Shown one piece after another: positions 1 to 10,349 of a DNA stretch of 64,000 nt (positions are counted from its first letter, which is position 1; each line of letters opens with the position of its first letter). The stretch is from Pseudomonas sp. 31-12 (GTDB lineage: Bacteria; Pseudomonadota; Gammaproteobacteria; Pseudomonadales; Pseudomonadaceae): contig NZ_CP029482.1 of assembly GCF_003151075.1 (NCBI RefSeq), positions 5,394,001-5,458,000 on the forward strand, given 5' to 3'. Position numbers and translations under genes: made by a program. A model generated the notes under the pieces. It ran no database searches. It saw only the letters and a program-made list of their open reading frames with translations, and was not told the DNA's origin.

Positions 1-592
1 CCTGATAGCAGGAAACGGTCAGCCCGTAATCGACCCCCAGCTTCACGCCTGCCTGGACGATCTGTGCCTTGCTGAGGTTCTGCAGTGGCGCCTGGATGCG
101 GAAGCCATTGCCCTCTACACCGGCCTTTGTCGCCAGATTGGCCATGCGCTCGAAGGACTCGATGAACTCGGGACGGCAATCCGGGTAACCGGAGTAATCC
201 ACCGCGTTCACGCCGATGAAGATGTCGCGCGCGCCGAGCACTTCAGCCCAACCCAGCGCCAGGGACAGAAACACCGTGTTGCGCGCCGGCACGTAAGTCA
301 CCGGAATACCTTCGCCCGCTTCTTCCGGGACGTCGATGCTGGTGTCGGTCAGTGCCGAACCGCCGATACCGTTCAGGTTCAGGCCAATCACCTTGTGCTC
401 CACCACACCCAGGTCACGGGCGACACGCTCGGCGGCGTGCAGCTCCGCGTGGGAGCGCTGACCGTAATCGAAGCTCATGGTGTAGCAGCTATAGCCATCA
501 GCGCGGGCCATGGCCACGACCGTCGCGGAATCGAGGCCGCCGGACAGCAGGATGACCGCACGTTTTTCAGCAGTGTTCAGTTGTTCAGTCAT
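1..592 (-). CDS. queC: 7-cyano-7-deazaguanine synthase QueC (3' end beyond window)
   Basis: Converts 7-carboxy-7-deazaguanine to preQ0 with ATP and ammonia in the cytoplasmic queuosine pathway. The N-terminus has the PP-loop ATP pyrophosphatase motif [11 protein letters not shown] (about residues 15-25), and the visible end reaches TVSCYQ, where the zinc-binding cysteines of the family begin. About 197 codons are present; the last 25-30 of a usual QueC lie outside the window. The ATG at 592-590 starts one base after the queE stop, so queE and queC are co-transcribed and act in consecutive steps of one pathway. Confidence 0.95.
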   Translation of the reverse strand, partial: MTEQLNTAEKRAVILLSGGLDSATVVAMARADGYSCYTMSFDYGQRSHAELHAAERVARDLGVVEHKVIGLNLNGIGGSALTDTSIDVPEEAGEGIPVTYVPARNTVFLSLALGWAEVLGARDIFIGVNAVDYSGYPDCRPEFIESFERMANLATKAGVEGNGFRIQAPLQNLSKAQIVQAGVKLGVDYGLTVSCYQ

Positions 593-593
593 C

Positions 594-1241
594 TCAGCGC
601 CCCGGCTCGTCATTCCAAAGATATTTATGCAGCTGCAATTGCAGACGCACAGGCAGGTTGTCCGCCACCACCCAGTCCGCCAGGTCCCGCGCATTCAGGT
701 CATGGTGGCTTGGCGAGAACAGTACTTCGCCTGCACGCTGGTCCAGACCGTACTGAATCAGCTTGGACACGGCCCAGTCGTAGTCTTCCCGCGAGCAGAT
801 GACAAACTTCACCTGGTCATTGGGCGTGAGCAGTTCGATGTTCTCGTAGCGGTTGCGGTGTGCTTCCTTCGAACCTGGGGTTTTCAGGTCGACGACGCGA
901 CTGACCCGGGAATCTACCGCCGAGATGTCGAGAGCACCACTGGTTTCCAGTGACACTTCGTAACCGGCGTCGCACAACTGCTTGAGCAATGGGATGGCAT
1001 TCGGCTGGGCCAACGGCTCGCCGCCGGTGACACAGACGTAACGCGGGCGGAAACCGGCCACTTGCTCGAGGATGTCGTCGAGTGGGCGAATGGTGCCGCC
1101 AGTGAACGCGTAGGCGCTGTCGCAGTATTGGCAACGCAATGGACAACCGGTCAGGCGCACAAAAACAGTGGGCAGCCCGGCAGTCCGCGTTTCACCCTGC
1201 AATGAGTAGAAAACTTCGGTGATTCTCAATGTGTCTTGCAT
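594..1241 (-). CDS. queE: 7-carboxy-7-deazaguanine synthase QueE (radical SAM)
   Basis: Radical-SAM enzyme that rearranges 6-carboxytetrahydropterin to 7-carboxy-7-deazaguanine, the step before QueC. The cluster-binding cysteines are seen in GCPLRCQYC (C-x3-C-x2-C). VTGGEPL is the usual glycine-rich SAM-binding segment. I start at [17 protein letters not shown] (ATG at 1241) because family members begin close to the F-x-x-LQGE motif. An in-frame ATG five codons upstream (1256) is possible; neither has a strong ribosome binding site. Product 215 residues. It follows cpoB after a terminator, so queE-queC is probably its own unit. Confidence 0.92.
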   Translation of the reverse strand: MQDTLRITEVFYSLQGETRTAGLPTVFVRLTGCPLRCQYCDSAYAFTGGTIRPLDDILEQVAGFRPRYVCVTGGEPLAQPNAIPLLKQLCDAGYEVSLETSGALDISAVDSRVSRVVDLKTPGSKEAHRNRYENIELLTPNDQVKFVICSREDYDWAVSKLIQYGLDQRAGEVLFSPSHHDLNARDLADWVVADNLPVRLQLQLHKYLWNDEPGR

Positions 1242-1357
1242 AGTCGCCACGGGCATAACAGCTAAACAGGCTGTCCGCCTCCGTCAGGCACTTCAAGGAA
1301 CCCCGCCATCGCGCAGATCCCAAAAAGCGTGTTTCAAAAAAGGGGGTGAATTCTAAC

Positions 1358-1385
1358 GAAAAAACCCGCGACAAGCGCGGGTTTC
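1358..1385 (-). terminator. Rho-independent terminator after cpoB
   Basis: Stem AAACCCGCG / CGCGGGTTT with a short loop, followed on the minus strand by a T run. It lies 23 bases past the cpoB stop and separates the tol-pal operon from queE. Confidence 0.8.
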
Positions 1386-1407
1386 TTCAAAACGGCTCAA
1401 GCAGCCC

Positions 1408-2247
1408 TTACATTTTCTGCAGATCACGCTGGGCCAACTGAGCAGCGGAAGTGCCCGGATATTGCGACACGACCTGTTGCAGAATGCCTTTGACCTTGTC
1501 GGTGTGACCGAGGCGGCGTTCTACATCAGCCAGCTTGTACAGCGAATCAGGCACTTTTGGATGCTTGGGGTACAGCTGCGAAACCTTGGCAAATGCCTGA
1601 CCTGCACCTTGCAGATCGCCTTTGGCCAAATTCACTTCGCCCAACCAGTATTGGGCATTGCCCGCGTACTGGCTGTTCGGGTACTTGCGCAGGAATGCCG
1701 CAAAAGCCTGACTGGCTTTGTCGAAATCCTTGGCTTTGATCAGGTCGAAGGCTGCATCGTAATACAGTTTTTCCTTCGCCGGATCAGCCGGTTCGCTACC
1801 CGCGGCGGGTGCTTGAGCGGCGGCCGCTCCTGCACCTGCGCCAGCTGCTGCACCGGGGGCATTCAAACTGCCACCGGTGGAAGAATTATCAGGAGTCGCG
1901 GCTGGTGCAACGCCGGTTCCTATGCGCCGATCAAGATCCTGATATCGCTCCAGGCTCTCTTGCTTCATGCGCGCTACATCATTTTGCAGAACTTCGATCA
2001 CACCCTGTTGGCGTGAGATCTGCTCCTGCATGGATTGCAATTGGTTGAACAGCTCGCCCTGTGCCGAGACAGGGGCCGAAACCCCTCCCCCGGCATAGGC
2101 GCCGTTCGTACCGTAACCCGCAGGCGGATTACTAGTCCCGCTATTGTTATAGCCGGAGTCGTTATCGACCACAGGAACCGCAGCCCACACCGCAAGCGGT
2201 GCGAGGCTGAGGGCCAAAACAGTTACAGCACGACGGCACGTTCGCAT
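1408..2247 (-). CDS. cpoB: Cell division coordinator CpoB (YbgF), TPR protein of the Tol-Pal system
   Basis: Periplasmic protein that links outer-membrane constriction by Tol-Pal to septal peptidoglycan synthesis. The N-terminus is a signal peptide (charged MRTCRR, hydrophobic stretch, AWAA-type cleavage near residue 22). Residues about 65-105 are a Q/E-rich trimerising coiled coil. A low-complexity Gly/Ala/Pro linker follows, then three TPR-like repeats (about 155-279) with KLYYDAAFDLIKAKDF and AQYWLGEVNLAKGDL. Length 279 is normal. It begins just after the pal stop and ends the tol-pal operon. Confidence 0.95.
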   Translation of the reverse strand: MRTCRRAVTVLALSLAPLAVWAAVPVVDNDSGYNNSGTSNPPAGYGTNGAYAGGGVSAPVSAQGELFNQLQSMQEQISRQQGVIEVLQNDVARMKQESLERYQDLDRRIGTGVAPAATPDNSSTGGSLNAPGAAAGAGAGAAAAQAPAAGSEPADPAKEKLYYDAAFDLIKAKDFDKASQAFAAFLRKYPNSQYAGNAQYWLGEVNLAKGDLQGAGQAFAKVSQLYPKHPKVPDSLYKLADVERRLGHTDKVKGILQQVVSQYPGTSAAQLAQRDLQKM

Positions 2248-2253
2248 GACGAA

Positions 2254-2751
2254 TTACTTACGCAGTTCGACGCGACGGTTTTGAGCCCAGGACTGCTCGT
2301 CGTTGCCGGTAGCAACTGGACGCTCTTCGCCGTAGGAAACCAGTTCCAGCTGAGCTGGGGAAACACCTTGCAGTACCAGGTAGCGCTGAACGGCTTTCGC
2401 ACGACGCTCGCCCAGTGCCATGTTGTACTCACGAGTACCACGTTCGTCGGTGTTGCCTTCCAGAACAACGCGAGCGCCGTTTGCTTTCAGGTCTTTGGCG
2501 TGAACGTCCAGAGCGCGCATGGCTTCTGGCTTCAGGTCCGAGCTGTCGTATTCGAAGTAGAAGGTGGTGATTGCGCGCAGAGCAGCTTCTTCGCTCAGGG
2601 AGCCATCAACGGCACCAGTGTTAGCGCCGTAACCAGCGTTTGGATCAACAGCGCCTTCACCGGCGTTGTCGCCGCCTTTGGACGAGCAACCTACAGCTAC
2701 AGCCATGGCCAGAGCCAGCGCAGCAAATTTACCAAACTTCAGCATTTCCAT
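2254..2751 (-). CDS. pal: Peptidoglycan-associated lipoprotein Pal (OprL)
   Basis: Outer-membrane lipoprotein that ties the outer membrane to peptidoglycan and to TolB. The lipobox is VAVGC near residue 22, so this is a lipoprotein signal peptide. The C-terminal OmpA-like domain (about 60-165) contains the peptidoglycan-binding signature with [12 protein letters not shown] and [10 protein letters not shown]. Start MEMLKFGK is chosen because AGGAG lies seven bases upstream; ATG at residue 3 is an alternative. Length 165 is typical of pseudomonad OprL. Confidence 0.97.
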   Translation of the reverse strand: MEMLKFGKFAALALAMAVAVGCSSKGGDNAGEGAVDPNAGYGANTGAVDGSLSEEAALRAITTFYFEYDSSDLKPEAMRALDVHAKDLKANGARVVLEGNTDERGTREYNMALGERRAKAVQRYLVLQGVSPAQLELVSYGEERPVATGNDEQSWAQNRRVELRK

Positions 2752-2803
2752 CGTGAAACTCCTAATGAACCCCAGTGTGTTAAGTAAAACGTGTAGCGCC
2801 GCG

Positions 2804-4105
2804 TCAGTTCAGGTAAGGGGACCAGGAAGGTTCTCTGACTTCGCCTTGTGCGGTAGGAAGCGGGAGCCTTACGCGTCCATTAATGGACACGAGCATCAAG
2901 ACTCCCCGGCCCTGCTGGCGGGTGGCGTAGATTACCATGGTGCCGTTGGGCGCAACAGTAGGCGACTCGTCCAGAGTGCTATCAGTGAGGATCTTTACAC
3001 TACCGCGCTGCAAATCCTGGGCCGCCACCTTGAAATTAGTGAAGCCATCCTGGCGGTGAATCATCACCAGGGTCTTTTCATCAGCCGAAAGTTTAGGGTT
3101 CGCGTTGTAGTTACCAATAAAGGTCACACGTTCCGCACCGCCACCACCGACGCTGGTTTTGTAGATCTGTGGCTTGCCGCCACGGTCAGAGGTGAAGTAG
3201 ATGGTCGAACCATCCTTACCCCAGAACGGTTCGGTGTTGATGCCGGGACCGTTGGTGACGCGAGTGATCTGACGCGAACCCAGGTTCATCACGTAGATGT
3301 CCGGGTTACCGTCTTTCGACAGTACGAATGCCAGGCGATTGCCATCCGGCGACCAGGCTGGCGCGCCATTCAGGCCTTCGAAGTTGGTGATCTGCTCACG
3401 GCGACCGGTGTCGATGTTCTGCATGAAGATACGCGGACGCTTCTGCTCGAACGAGACGTAAGCGATGCGCTTGCCATCCGGTGCGAAACGCGGCGACAGG
3501 ATCGGCTCGCGCGATTGCAGCAGGGTCACGGCGCGAGCACCGTCATAATCCGAGCGTTGCAGCGTGTAGCGCGTGTTCTTCTCGGAGAAGCGTTCGGCCG
3601 TCACGTACAGCAGACGAGTCGAGAACGCACCTTTGATGCCGGTGAGCTTTTCAAACGACTGGTCGGCGATGTAGTGGGACATGTCGCGCAGTTGATCGAC
3701 GCTGCCCGACACGCTGCCGGTCAGCACTTGCTGCTCGGTGGCGACGTTGAAAAGAGCGTATTGAACCTGCAGGCGACCGCCCGATGGCACGATGCTGCCA
3801 ACCATAATGTACTGGGCGTTGATCGCCTTCCAGTCACGGAAAATGATTTCGCTGGCCTGGCTCGGCTGGCTGATCATGTTCTGCTTTGGAATCGGCGCGT
3901 AGTAACCCGAGTTGCGCAGGTCGTTACCGATGATCTCGGCCATGTCGTCCGGCAGCACGGTGCCGCCCTGGAAACCGAATGGCACTACGGCAATTGGAGT
4001 TGCCTGGGAGCTACCACTGCTGACCAGGATATTTTTTTCATCTGCGGTGGCCAGTCCTGCAAAGCAGAACATGACTACAAGCAGTCCTCGAAGAAGGTTT
4101 CTCAC
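2804..4105 (-). CDS. tolB: Tol-Pal translocation protein TolB
   Basis: Periplasmic beta-propeller that interacts with Pal and the TolA/TolQR energy module. The signal peptide [21 protein letters not shown] is followed by an N-terminal alpha/beta domain (to about residue 160) and six WD40-like PD40 repeats such as [15 protein letters not shown] and [16 protein letters not shown]. The start codon is GTG and overlaps the tolA stop in a GTGA junction, so translation is probably coupled. Length 433 is standard. Confidence 0.97.
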   Translation of the reverse strand: MRNLLRGLLVVMFCFAGLATADEKNILVSSGSSQATPIAVVPFGFQGGTVLPDDMAEIIGNDLRNSGYYAPIPKQNMISQPSQASEIIFRDWKAINAQYIMVGSIVPSGGRLQVQYALFNVATEQQVLTGSVSGSVDQLRDMSHYIADQSFEKLTGIKGAFSTRLLYVTAERFSEKNTRYTLQRSDYDGARAVTLLQSREPILSPRFAPDGKRIAYVSFEQKRPRIFMQNIDTGRREQITNFEGLNGAPAWSPDGNRLAFVLSKDGNPDIYVMNLGSRQITRVTNGPGINTEPFWGKDGSTIYFTSDRGGKPQIYKTSVGGGGAERVTFIGNYNANPKLSADEKTLVMIHRQDGFTNFKVAAQDLQRGSVKILTDSTLDESPTVAPNGTMVIYATRQQGRGVLMLVSINGRVRLPLPTAQGEVREPSWSPYLN

Positions 4106-5181
4106 AAGGCTAGATCCTCAGGTGTGAATGTCATCTTGAATGAACGATAGGGTGCGAAATCAGCTGGCTTCAGACCCTGCATTTCGGTCAATCGACCAAT
4201 ATTTTTTACCGCCGCTACCGCTGAGCTGTCGAACGGTACATCACCGCTGGACTTGGCAACCGATACGCCGGAGATTGTTCCATCAGGCAGCATGTTGATC
4301 TGCAGGATCACCTTCATGCCCTTGCGGGCCGACGGTGGCTGCGCCCAACCTTCAGAAGCACGCGAGCGAATCAGATCGTCGAAGTTACCCGCGACTTCAT
4401 CACCCTGCTCATCCGCCAAGGCCTGCTGACGCTCCGGCGTGTCGGAAAGCAAATCGGCCAGGGCCTGAGCCTTTTTCTCATCGACCGATTTACGCGCCGC
4501 TTCCTGCGATTTTTTCTTCGCAGCATCGGCAGCAGCTTTCTTCTTCGCGTCTTCGGCGACTTTCTTCTTCGCCTCTTCAGCTTCAGATTTCTTCTTGGCG
4601 TCTTCCGCGGCTTTCTTCTTCGCGTCTTCGACAATCTTTTTCTTGGCTTCTTCAGCGGCCGCTTTCTTGGCCTCTTCTTCAGCTGCTTTCTTGGCTTCTT
4701 CTTCAGATTTCTTCTTGGCTATATCAGCCAATTGTTTCTCTTCAGCCTTTTTGGCTTCGGCGGTCTTCTTCGCTTCATCGGCTTTCTTGGCTTCATCAGC
4801 CTTTTTTGCCTCTTCCGCTTTTTTAGTCTCGTCGGCCTTCTTGGATTCTTCGGCTTTTTGAGCCGCATCTTCCTTCTTTTGTTCCGCGGCCTTGATCGCT
4901 TCCTGTTCGATCTTTTTCTGTTCCATCTGTTCGACTTCGGTCTGACGCGCGGCAGATTTCTTCGCCTCACCCGCAATCTTCTGATTGGTCTGGGTGGTCG
5001 CCTGACTCTTCGATTTCAGCTGGTACAAGGTCGCCTGGACAATCGGCTTGGCCGGCGGCAATTCCGGTGTGAAGGCGAAACTGACGAACAGCATGCCGAA
5101 CACCAGCACGTGCAAGACAATCGCCAGGACACTAGGCCAGAAGTAGCTTTCCGAGGCGGACGGCTCTCGCATTTGCTGCAT
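4102..5181 (-). CDS. tolA: TolA, inner-membrane/periplasm-spanning Tol protein
   Basis: Carries proton-motive energy from TolQR to TolB-Pal. One N-terminal membrane helix ([20 protein letters not shown], about 18-37) anchors it. Residues about 75-245 are a long Ala/Lys/Glu helix built of degenerate [16 protein letters not shown] repeats. The C-terminal domain III (about 265-359; [20 protein letters not shown]) binds TolB. The repeats are low-complexity coding sequence and a plausible site of length variation between strains. ATG overlaps the tolR stop by one base (TGATG). Confidence 0.96.
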   Translation of the reverse strand: MQQMREPSASESYFWPSVLAIVLHVLVFGMLFVSFAFTPELPPAKPIVQATLYQLKSKSQATTQTNQKIAGEAKKSAARQTEVEQMEQKKIEQEAIKAAEQKKEDAAQKAEESKKADETKKAEEAKKADEAKKADEAKKTAEAKKAEEKQLADIAKKKSEEEAKKAAEEEAKKAAAEEAKKKIVEDAKKKAAEDAKKKSEAEEAKKKVAEDAKKKAAADAAKKKSQEAARKSVDEKKAQALADLLSDTPERQQALADEQGDEVAGNFDDLIRSRASEGWAQPPSARKGMKVILQINMLPDGTISGVSVAKSSGDVPFDSSAVAAVKNIGRLTEMQGLKPADFAPYRSFKMTFTPEDLAL

Positions 5182-5642
5182 CAGGGTGCCTCGGTAATCA
5201 AGCCAACATTACCGACCCCGGCTTTCTGCAACCCGCCCATGGCGCCCATTACGGAACCGTAATCGACGGTCTTGTCGCCGCGGATGAACACCTGGGTGCG
5301 CTTGCCGCCTTCAGTGCCGGCTCGGATGATCTTGGTCACCGCGTCAGTCATCTGCGGCAAGGTCATGGCCTTGTCCTGTTGCTTTTCAGTGTCGACTTCG
5401 CTGCCAAGGTTCCAGTAGTAGGTCTTGTCAGACTTGATCGAAATGGTCAGGACCTGGGTGTTGTTGTCCTGCGGCAAGGCTTCGCTGGAAACCTTGGGCA
5501 GATCAACTTTCACGCCCTGATTGAGCATCGGAGCGGTCACCATGAAGATGACCAGCAGCACCAGCATCACGTCGATGTAAGGCACCACGTTCATCTCGGC
5601 AACCGGCTTGCGCTTTTTGCGAGCTCGAGCGATTAAAGCCAT
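5181..5642 (-). CDS. tolR: TolR, proton-channel subunit of the Tol-Pal motor
   Basis: ExbD/TolR family. A single N-terminal membrane helix YIDVMLVLLVIFMVTAPML contains the conserved aspartate needed for proton passage (residue 24). The rest is periplasmic (about 45-153). Length 153 fits the family. It lies between tolQ and tolA with short or overlapping junctions, the canonical order. Confidence 0.96.
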   Translation of the reverse strand: MALIARARKKRKPVAEMNVVPYIDVMLVLLVIFMVTAPMLNQGVKVDLPKVSSEALPQDNNTQVLTISIKSDKTYYWNLGSEVDTEKQQDKAMTLPQMTDAVTKIIRAGTEGGKRTQVFIRGDKTVDYGSVMGAMGGLQKAGVGNVGLITEAP

Positions 5643-5656
5643 TGGAAATTACCTGC

Positions 5657-6352
5657 TTATTCTTCGCTGGTGTGCACTTTGCGGTGCAGGATCGCCTGGA
5701 ATTCATCGGCGAAGGTGTAGTAACGGCCCAGCAGGGTTTCGCCGCGAGCAGCAAAACGGTTGTAAGCGATAACGGCCGGGATGGCGGCGAACAGGCCGAT
5801 CGCAGTGGCGATCAGTGCTTCGGCAATACCCGGAGCCACAGTGGCCAGGGTCGCTTGCTGGGCAGTGGCTAGGCCACGGAAGGAGTTCATGATCCCCCAG
5901 ACGGTACCGAACAGACCGATGTACGGGCTGACGGAACCGACGGTGGCGAGGAACGGCAGGCTCTGCTCGAGCTTTTCTTCTTCACGGGAAATGGCGACGC
6001 GCATGGCACGGGCCACGCCTTCCATGACCGCTTCCGGATCGACGCCTGGCTGCTGACGCAGACGGGAGAATTCCTTGAAACCGGCACGGAAGATCTGCTC
6101 GACGCCCGAATCCGGATCAGGGTTGCTGCCGGCCTGACGGTAGAGTTTGGACAGGTCGATGCCAGACCAGAAGCGCTCTTCAAAGCTCTCCAGGGCACGT
6201 CGACCGGCACGCAGCAGGTTGCTGCGCTGAAAGATCATGATCCATGAGGTCACCGATGCGGCTACCAGGATCAGCATTACCAGTTGCACCACGATACTGG
6301 CATTGCTGACCAGGCTCCACATGGAGGAATGGTCGACGACGTTAGCTTCCAC
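5657..6352 (-). CDS. tolQ: TolQ, motor subunit of the Tol-Pal system
   Basis: MotA/TolQ/ExbB family inner-membrane protein with three membrane helices (about 15-40, 135-160 and 170-195). The region [21 protein letters not shown] is the conserved helix-2 segment. It forms the proton channel with TolR. The start is GTG (product [10 protein letters not shown]), overlapping the 3' end of ybgC by 11 bases. Length 231 is normal. Confidence 0.96.
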   Translation of the reverse strand: MEANVVDHSSMWSLVSNASIVVQLVMLILVAASVTSWIMIFQRSNLLRAGRRALESFEERFWSGIDLSKLYRQAGSNPDPDSGVEQIFRAGFKEFSRLRQQPGVDPEAVMEGVARAMRVAISREEEKLEQSLPFLATVGSVSPYIGLFGTVWGIMNSFRGLATAQQATLATVAPGIAEALIATAIGLFAAIPAVIAYNRFAARGETLLGRYYTFADEFQAILHRKVHTSEE

Positions 6353-6809
6353 GCTTTATCTCCTGCTTTGAGTGTGTACCCGCGCCGCTCACGTCGGCAA
6401 AGGCCGCACGTAGAGCTTCGGGAATGGCCCGGGGTTTTAAACTTTCAGTGCGCACACAGGCCACCAGAAACTGCCCTTCGCAGAGCAGCGCATTATCCGT
6501 GGCTCGCCTGACCTGCTGCTTGAAGCGCAGGCTGACACGGTTCAATTCGATTACTTCAGCGCTTACCAGAAGCTCGTCGTCCAGTCGCGCCGGCGCGTGA
6601 TAACGCGCTTCGCTGGAATGCACGACAAACAACAGGTCCTCTCCTGCCAGCTGGGACTGGGCAAAGCCCAGATCCCGGAGCCGCTCGGTGCGAGCCCGTT
6701 CCATAAACTTGAGGTAATTGACGTAATACACGATGCCGCCCGCATCGGTGTCCTCGTAATAAACGCGACAACGAAGTGCGAAAGGCTCAAGCCCGTTTTG
6801 CGCGCGCAT
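6342..6809 (-). CDS. ybgC: Tol-Pal-associated acyl-CoA thioesterase YbgC
   Basis: Hotdog-fold thioesterase encoded first in most tol-pal operons. The catalytic motif [19 protein letters not shown] is intact (Asp about residue 21). Product 155 residues with a longer C-terminus than the E. coli protein, as in other pseudomonads. It acts on acyl-CoA or acyl-ACP; its link to Tol-Pal function is not settled in the family. Confidence 0.93.
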   Translation of the reverse strand: MRAQNGLEPFALRCRVYYEDTDAGGIVYYVNYLKFMERARTERLRDLGFAQSQLAGEDLLFVVHSSEARYHAPARLDDELLVSAEVIELNRVSLRFKQQVRRATDNALLCEGQFLVACVRTESLKPRAIPEALRAAFADVSGAGTHSKQEIKRGS

Positions 6810-6936
6810 ACTCTAGTGCTTACTCCTCAGGTTGCCAATCCGGCCAGGCAACTGTTTTTCATTGATTCGCGGCTTTCTGGTGAAAGTACGGTCCTCAGAC
6901 CGCACAAACTCCGAATAAATCAGCCCGCAAAGGTGA

Positions 6937-7998
6937 TTAATCGTCTACGGCATCAAGGAACTCGTCTACCACGGGCATCTCGCCCAATCGTGACGGAATG
7001 TTTAAACCGAAGTGCAGATACGCGTGCCGGGTGACCACCCGCCCCCGCGGCGTGCGCATGATGTAGCCCTGCTGGATCAGGTACGGCTCCAGCACGTCTT
7101 CAATGGTATGGCGCTCCTCGCTGATCGCCGCCGCCAGACTGTCCACTCCGACCGGCCCACCGTCGAACTTCTCGATCATGGTCAACAGCAGGCGCCGATC
7201 CTGGTGATCGAAGCCACGTTCGTCGACATCCAGCAGGTTCAAGGCCAGGTCGGCGATCGGTTTGGTGATGTGGCCCTTGGCTCGAACTTCGGCAAAATCC
7301 CGAACCCGGCGCAGCAAGCGGTTGGCGATCCGTGGGGTGCCACGGGCACGGCGGGCGATTTCAAAGGCGCCTTCCGGGTCCAGCGGCAAGCCGAGGATGT
7401 TCGCCGAACGGCTGACAATCGTCGCCAGGTCGGCGGTGTTGTAGAACTCCAGGCGCTGCACGATGCCGAAGCGGTCGCGCAACGGATTGGTCAGCATGCC
7501 GGCACGGGTCGTCGCTCCCACCAGGGTGAACGGCGGCAGATCCAATTTGATCGAGCGCGCAGCCGGCCCTTCACCGATCATGATGTCGAGCTGGAAATCC
7601 TCCATGGCCGGGTACAGCACTTCTTCGACGATCGGCGACAGCCGATGGATTTCGTCGATGAACAGCACGTCGTGAGGCTCAAGGTTGGTCAACAGCGCCG
7701 CCAGATCACCCGGACGCTCAAGCACCGGGCCCGAGGTGCTTTTGATCGACACGCCCATTTCCTGGGCGATGATGTTGGCCAGGGTGGTTTTACCCAGACC
7801 CGGCGGGCCAAAGATCAGCGTGTGGTCCAGGGACTCGTTACGCCCGCGTGCGGCCTGGATGAACAACTCCATTTGCTCGCGAACGGTCGGCTGGCCAATG
7901 TATTCGGCCAGGCTGACAGGACGAATCGCCCGGTCCTGGACTTCTTCGCGGTCGCGAGGGCCTGGCGTGGCGGCAATCAGACGATCAGCTTCAATCAC
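6937..7998 (-). CDS. ruvB: Holliday junction branch migration helicase RuvB
   Basis: Hexameric AAA+ motor that drives branch migration with RuvA. Walker A is [10 protein letters not shown] (about residues 65-74), Walker B/DExH is FIDEIHRL, sensor 1 is [10 protein letters not shown], and a C-terminal winged helix contains TPRGRVVT. The start is GTG (MIEADR). It begins directly after the ruvA TAA with no gap. Length 353 is standard. Confidence 0.97.
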   Translation of the reverse strand: MIEADRLIAATPGPRDREEVQDRAIRPVSLAEYIGQPTVREQMELFIQAARGRNESLDHTLIFGPPGLGKTTLANIIAQEMGVSIKSTSGPVLERPGDLAALLTNLEPHDVLFIDEIHRLSPIVEEVLYPAMEDFQLDIMIGEGPAARSIKLDLPPFTLVGATTRAGMLTNPLRDRFGIVQRLEFYNTADLATIVSRSANILGLPLDPEGAFEIARRARGTPRIANRLLRRVRDFAEVRAKGHITKPIADLALNLLDVDERGFDHQDRRLLLTMIEKFDGGPVGVDSLAAAISEERHTIEDVLEPYLIQQGYIMRTPRGRVVTRHAYLHFGLNIPSRLGEMPVVDEFLDAVDD

Positions 7999-8613
7999 TT
8001 AGATCATTCCCTTCAGGGCACGACGAATCATGTCTTCACTGCTCAAACCTTTCTCCTTGATCGCGGAAATCGCCTTGCTGGCTTCCTGCGGCTTGTAGCC
8101 CAGGGAAATCAGCGCGCTGACCGCATCATTTTCCGCGGTAGCCACTGGAGCCGCATCGGGTCCGCCCGGCTGGTTCGGCACCAGGGCGAACATCGCCGGC
8201 ACCGTTTCCCACGCTTTGAAGCGGTCCTTGAGCTCCACCAGCAAACGCTCGGCGGTCTTCTTGCCCACGCCCGGCACCTTGGTCAGCGCCGAAGTGTCCT
8301 GGGATTGCACGCAACGTACCAGCTCATCCACTTCCAGGCTCGACATCAAGGCCAAGGCCAATTTCGGCCCTACACCATTGAGACGGATCAACTCGCGAAA
8401 AAAGTCTCGCTCACGCTTGCCGAAGAAGCCATAGAGTAACTGCGCGTCTTCACGTACGACCAAATGGGTGTGCAAGGTCAGCGGTTCACCGACCGACGGC
8501 AAGCGATACAGCGTGGTCATGGGCACTTCCAGCTCATACCCCAGACCGTTTACATCCAGAATCAGGTGCGGCGGCTGTTTCTCAGCCAGTGTGCCGCGCA
8601 AGCGTCCAATCAC
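7999..8613 (-). CDS. ruvA: Holliday junction DNA-binding protein RuvA
   Basis: Tetrameric junction-binding protein. The N-terminal OB fold starts MIGRLRGTL. Two helix-hairpin-helix motifs are visible ([17 protein letters not shown] and [16 protein letters not shown]), followed by a flexible linker and the C-terminal RuvB-binding domain (about 155-204; [14 protein letters not shown]). The start codon is GTG. Length 204. Confidence 0.97.
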   Translation of the reverse strand: MIGRLRGTLAEKQPPHLILDVNGLGYELEVPMTTLYRLPSVGEPLTLHTHLVVREDAQLLYGFFGKRERDFFRELIRLNGVGPKLALALMSSLEVDELVRCVQSQDTSALTKVPGVGKKTAERLLVELKDRFKAWETVPAMFALVPNQPGGPDAAPVATAENDAVSALISLGYKPQEASKAISAIKEKGLSSEDMIRRALKGMI

Positions 8614-8665
8614 GTTTCAGATCCTTGAGCGTTGGCCAGATCAATGACTGGCGACTGACAGAACA

Positions 8666-8700
8666 AGGGTTTTGCGCCGACAACACAGGCGCAAAACCCT
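8666..8700. terminator. Perfect 13-bp inverted repeat between ruvC and ruvA
   Basis: AGGGTTTTGCGCC and its exact complement flank a nine-base loop. It lies 29 bases past the ruvC stop. No long T run follows, so this may be a terminator, an attenuator or an mRNA-processing hairpin inside ruvC-ruvA-ruvB. Confidence 0.55.
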
Positions 8701-8728
8701 CATTCCCTAAAAATGACTGCTGATGCTA

Positions 8729-9253
8729 TCAGAGACGCAGGCGCCCGCCACGACTGCGTGCCGTTCCCAGGCCATGGGGCAACAGGCTGGAACGGGTATG
8801 CGCGTGACAAATGGCAATGGCCAGGGCATCCGAAGCATCGATTTGCGGCTTGCTGGTCAGTTTCAGCATGTGCATGACCATCATCTGCACCTGCTCTTTA
8901 TTGGCGGCACCGGTGCCGGTCACCGCTTGCTTGACTTGGGTTGCGGTGTATTCGGCGATTTCCAGGCTCTCTTCGGCACCCGCCACAATCGCAGCGCCCC
9001 GGGCCTGACCGAGCTTGAGAGCAGAGTCGGCATTACGCGCCATAAAGACTTTTTCGATGCCCATGGTCACCGGGCCGTAGGTCTGGATGACTTCACGCAC
9101 ACCGCGATAGACGATTTGCAGACGCTCATGCAACTCGCCGGACCCCGTGCGAATGCAGCCCGATGCTACGTAAACGCAGCCACGCCCGGTATCACGTACC
9201 ACGCCATAACCGGTGATGCGCGAACCGGGGTCGATACCAAGAATTAAAGTCAT
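8729..9253 (-). CDS. ruvC: Holliday junction resolvase RuvC
   Basis: Endonuclease that cleaves Holliday junctions bound by RuvAB. Catalytic acidic residues are visible in [14 protein letters not shown] (first Asp), MGIEKVFM (Glu) and [15 protein letters not shown] (last two Asp). Length 174 is standard. It is the first gene of the ruvCAB cluster, separated from ruvA by the 8666-8700 hairpin. Confidence 0.97.
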   Translation of the reverse strand: MTLILGIDPGSRITGYGVVRDTGRGCVYVASGCIRTGSGELHERLQIVYRGVREVIQTYGPVTMGIEKVFMARNADSALKLGQARGAAIVAGAEESLEIAEYTATQVKQAVTGTGAANKEQVQMMVMHMLKLTSKPQIDASDALAIAICHAHTRSSLLPHGLGTARSRGGRLRL

Positions 9254-9304
9254 AACGCCTGCGGGTTTGGTAAGAGCACGATATTCATTACAGCGAATAA
9301 CAAA

Positions 9305-9466
9305 AGTGGGAGCGAACTGTGGCGAGGGGATTTATCCCCGTTGGGTCGCGAAGCGGCCCTGAACCTGCGAATACGGAGATTTCAGAAAAACCGTAATCAC
9401 TGGGTCTGCGACTGCTTCGCAGCCGAACGGGGATAAATCCCCTCGCCACTGCCCGTTCCCACATTG
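9305..9466. repeat. REP-type inverted repeat pair (GTGGCGAGGGGATTTATC family)
   Basis: A perfect 24-bp inverted repeat (arms 9319-9342 and 9426-9449) brackets about 83 bases with shorter inner complements. Outer TGGGAgcg / cgTTCCCA ends extend it. It fills the gap between ruvC and yebC. This is the layout of paired REP elements in P. fluorescens-type genomes. The same family recurs at 45261-45393 with a different core. Confidence 0.8.
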
Positions 9467-9480
9467 GATCTTACTCGCCC

Positions 9481-10227
9481 TTAACCCAGCTGTGCGGCTA
9501 CCGACTCAGGAATATCCGCGTTGGAATAGACGTTTTGCACGTCATCCAGGTCTTCGAGCATGTCTATCAGCTTGAGCACCTTCTCGGCGCCTTCCAGGTC
9601 CAATTCGGCACTGGTGGTCGGCAGCATCACGATTTCCGCGTCATCGCCTTTGAAACCCGCCGCTTCCAGCGCGTTTCGCACGGAGTAGAAGCCGGCGAAC
9701 GAGGTGAACACATCAATCGAGCCGTCTTCATGAGTGACCACGTCATCGGCGTCGGCTTCCATGGCCGCTTCCATCAGCGCGTCTTCATCGACACCCGGCG
9801 CGAAGGAAATCTGCCCCTTGCGCTCGAACAGATAAGCCACCGAACCGTCGGTGCCCAGGTTGCCGCCACACTTGCTGAACGCATGGCGAACCGCGGCGGC
9901 GGTGCGGTTACGGTTGTCGGTCATGCACTCGACCATCACGGCCACACCGCCCGGGCCATAACCTTCGTAGGTCAGCTCGACCATGTCGTCGGTGTCGGCA
10001 GCACCGGCACCGCGGGCGACCGCGCGATCAATGATGTCGCGGCTCATATTTGCACCAAGGGCCTTGTCCAGCGCCAGACGCAGGCGCGGGTTGGAACCTG
10101 GATCACCGCCGCCCTGACGGGCCGCAACGGTCAGCTCACGAATCCACTTGGTGAAAATCTTGCCCTTCTTGGCATCCTGACGTTCTTTGCGGTGCTTGAT
10201 GTTCGCCCACTTGGAATGACCCGCCAT
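9481..10227 (-). CDS. yebC: YebC/PmpR-family transcriptional regulatory protein
   Basis: Begins with the family signature [14 protein letters not shown] and continues [18 protein letters not shown]. Family members are DNA-binding regulators or relieve ribosome stalling; the P. aeruginosa counterpart PmpR represses quorum-sensing genes. The start at 10227 is set by GGAGCGAG upstream and by the family N-terminus; an upstream in-frame extension is not part of the family. Length 248. It is followed downstream by the REP pair and preceded by aspS. Confidence 0.93.
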   Translation of the reverse strand: MAGHSKWANIKHRKERQDAKKGKIFTKWIRELTVAARQGGGDPGSNPRLRLALDKALGANMSRDIIDRAVARGAGAADTDDMVELTYEGYGPGGVAVMVECMTDNRNRTAAAVRHAFSKCGGNLGTDGSVAYLFERKGQISFAPGVDEDALMEAAMEADADDVVTHEDGSIDVFTSFAGFYSVRNALEAAGFKGDDAEIVMLPTTSAELDLEGAEKVLKLIDMLEDLDDVQNVYSNADIPESVAAQLG

Positions 10228-10310
10228 ATCTCGCTCCGAATTCTCTTTGAAACATTGCCCGCTGCGCAGATGCGCCAGCCAGCAAACAAAATCTCGACCT
10301 GTCCCTATAA

Positions 10311-10338
10311 AGAAAAGGCGCATCCGAAGATGCGCCCT
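10311..10338 (-). terminator. Rho-independent terminator after aspS
   Basis: On the minus strand GGCGCATC-TTCG-GATGCGCC is followed by TTTTCTTT. This is an eight-pair stem with a stable UUCG tetraloop, 12 bases past the aspS stop. Confidence 0.88.
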
Positions 10339-10349
10339 TCAGGACAGCC

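Noticed and set aside
2666..4150. A 494-codon plus-strand open frame opposite tolB
   Set aside because: Antisense of tolB and pal; no recognisable domains.
4300..4980. Lys/Ala repeat region in tolA as a non-coding tandem repeat
   Set aside because: It is the known helical domain II of TolA, in frame throughout.
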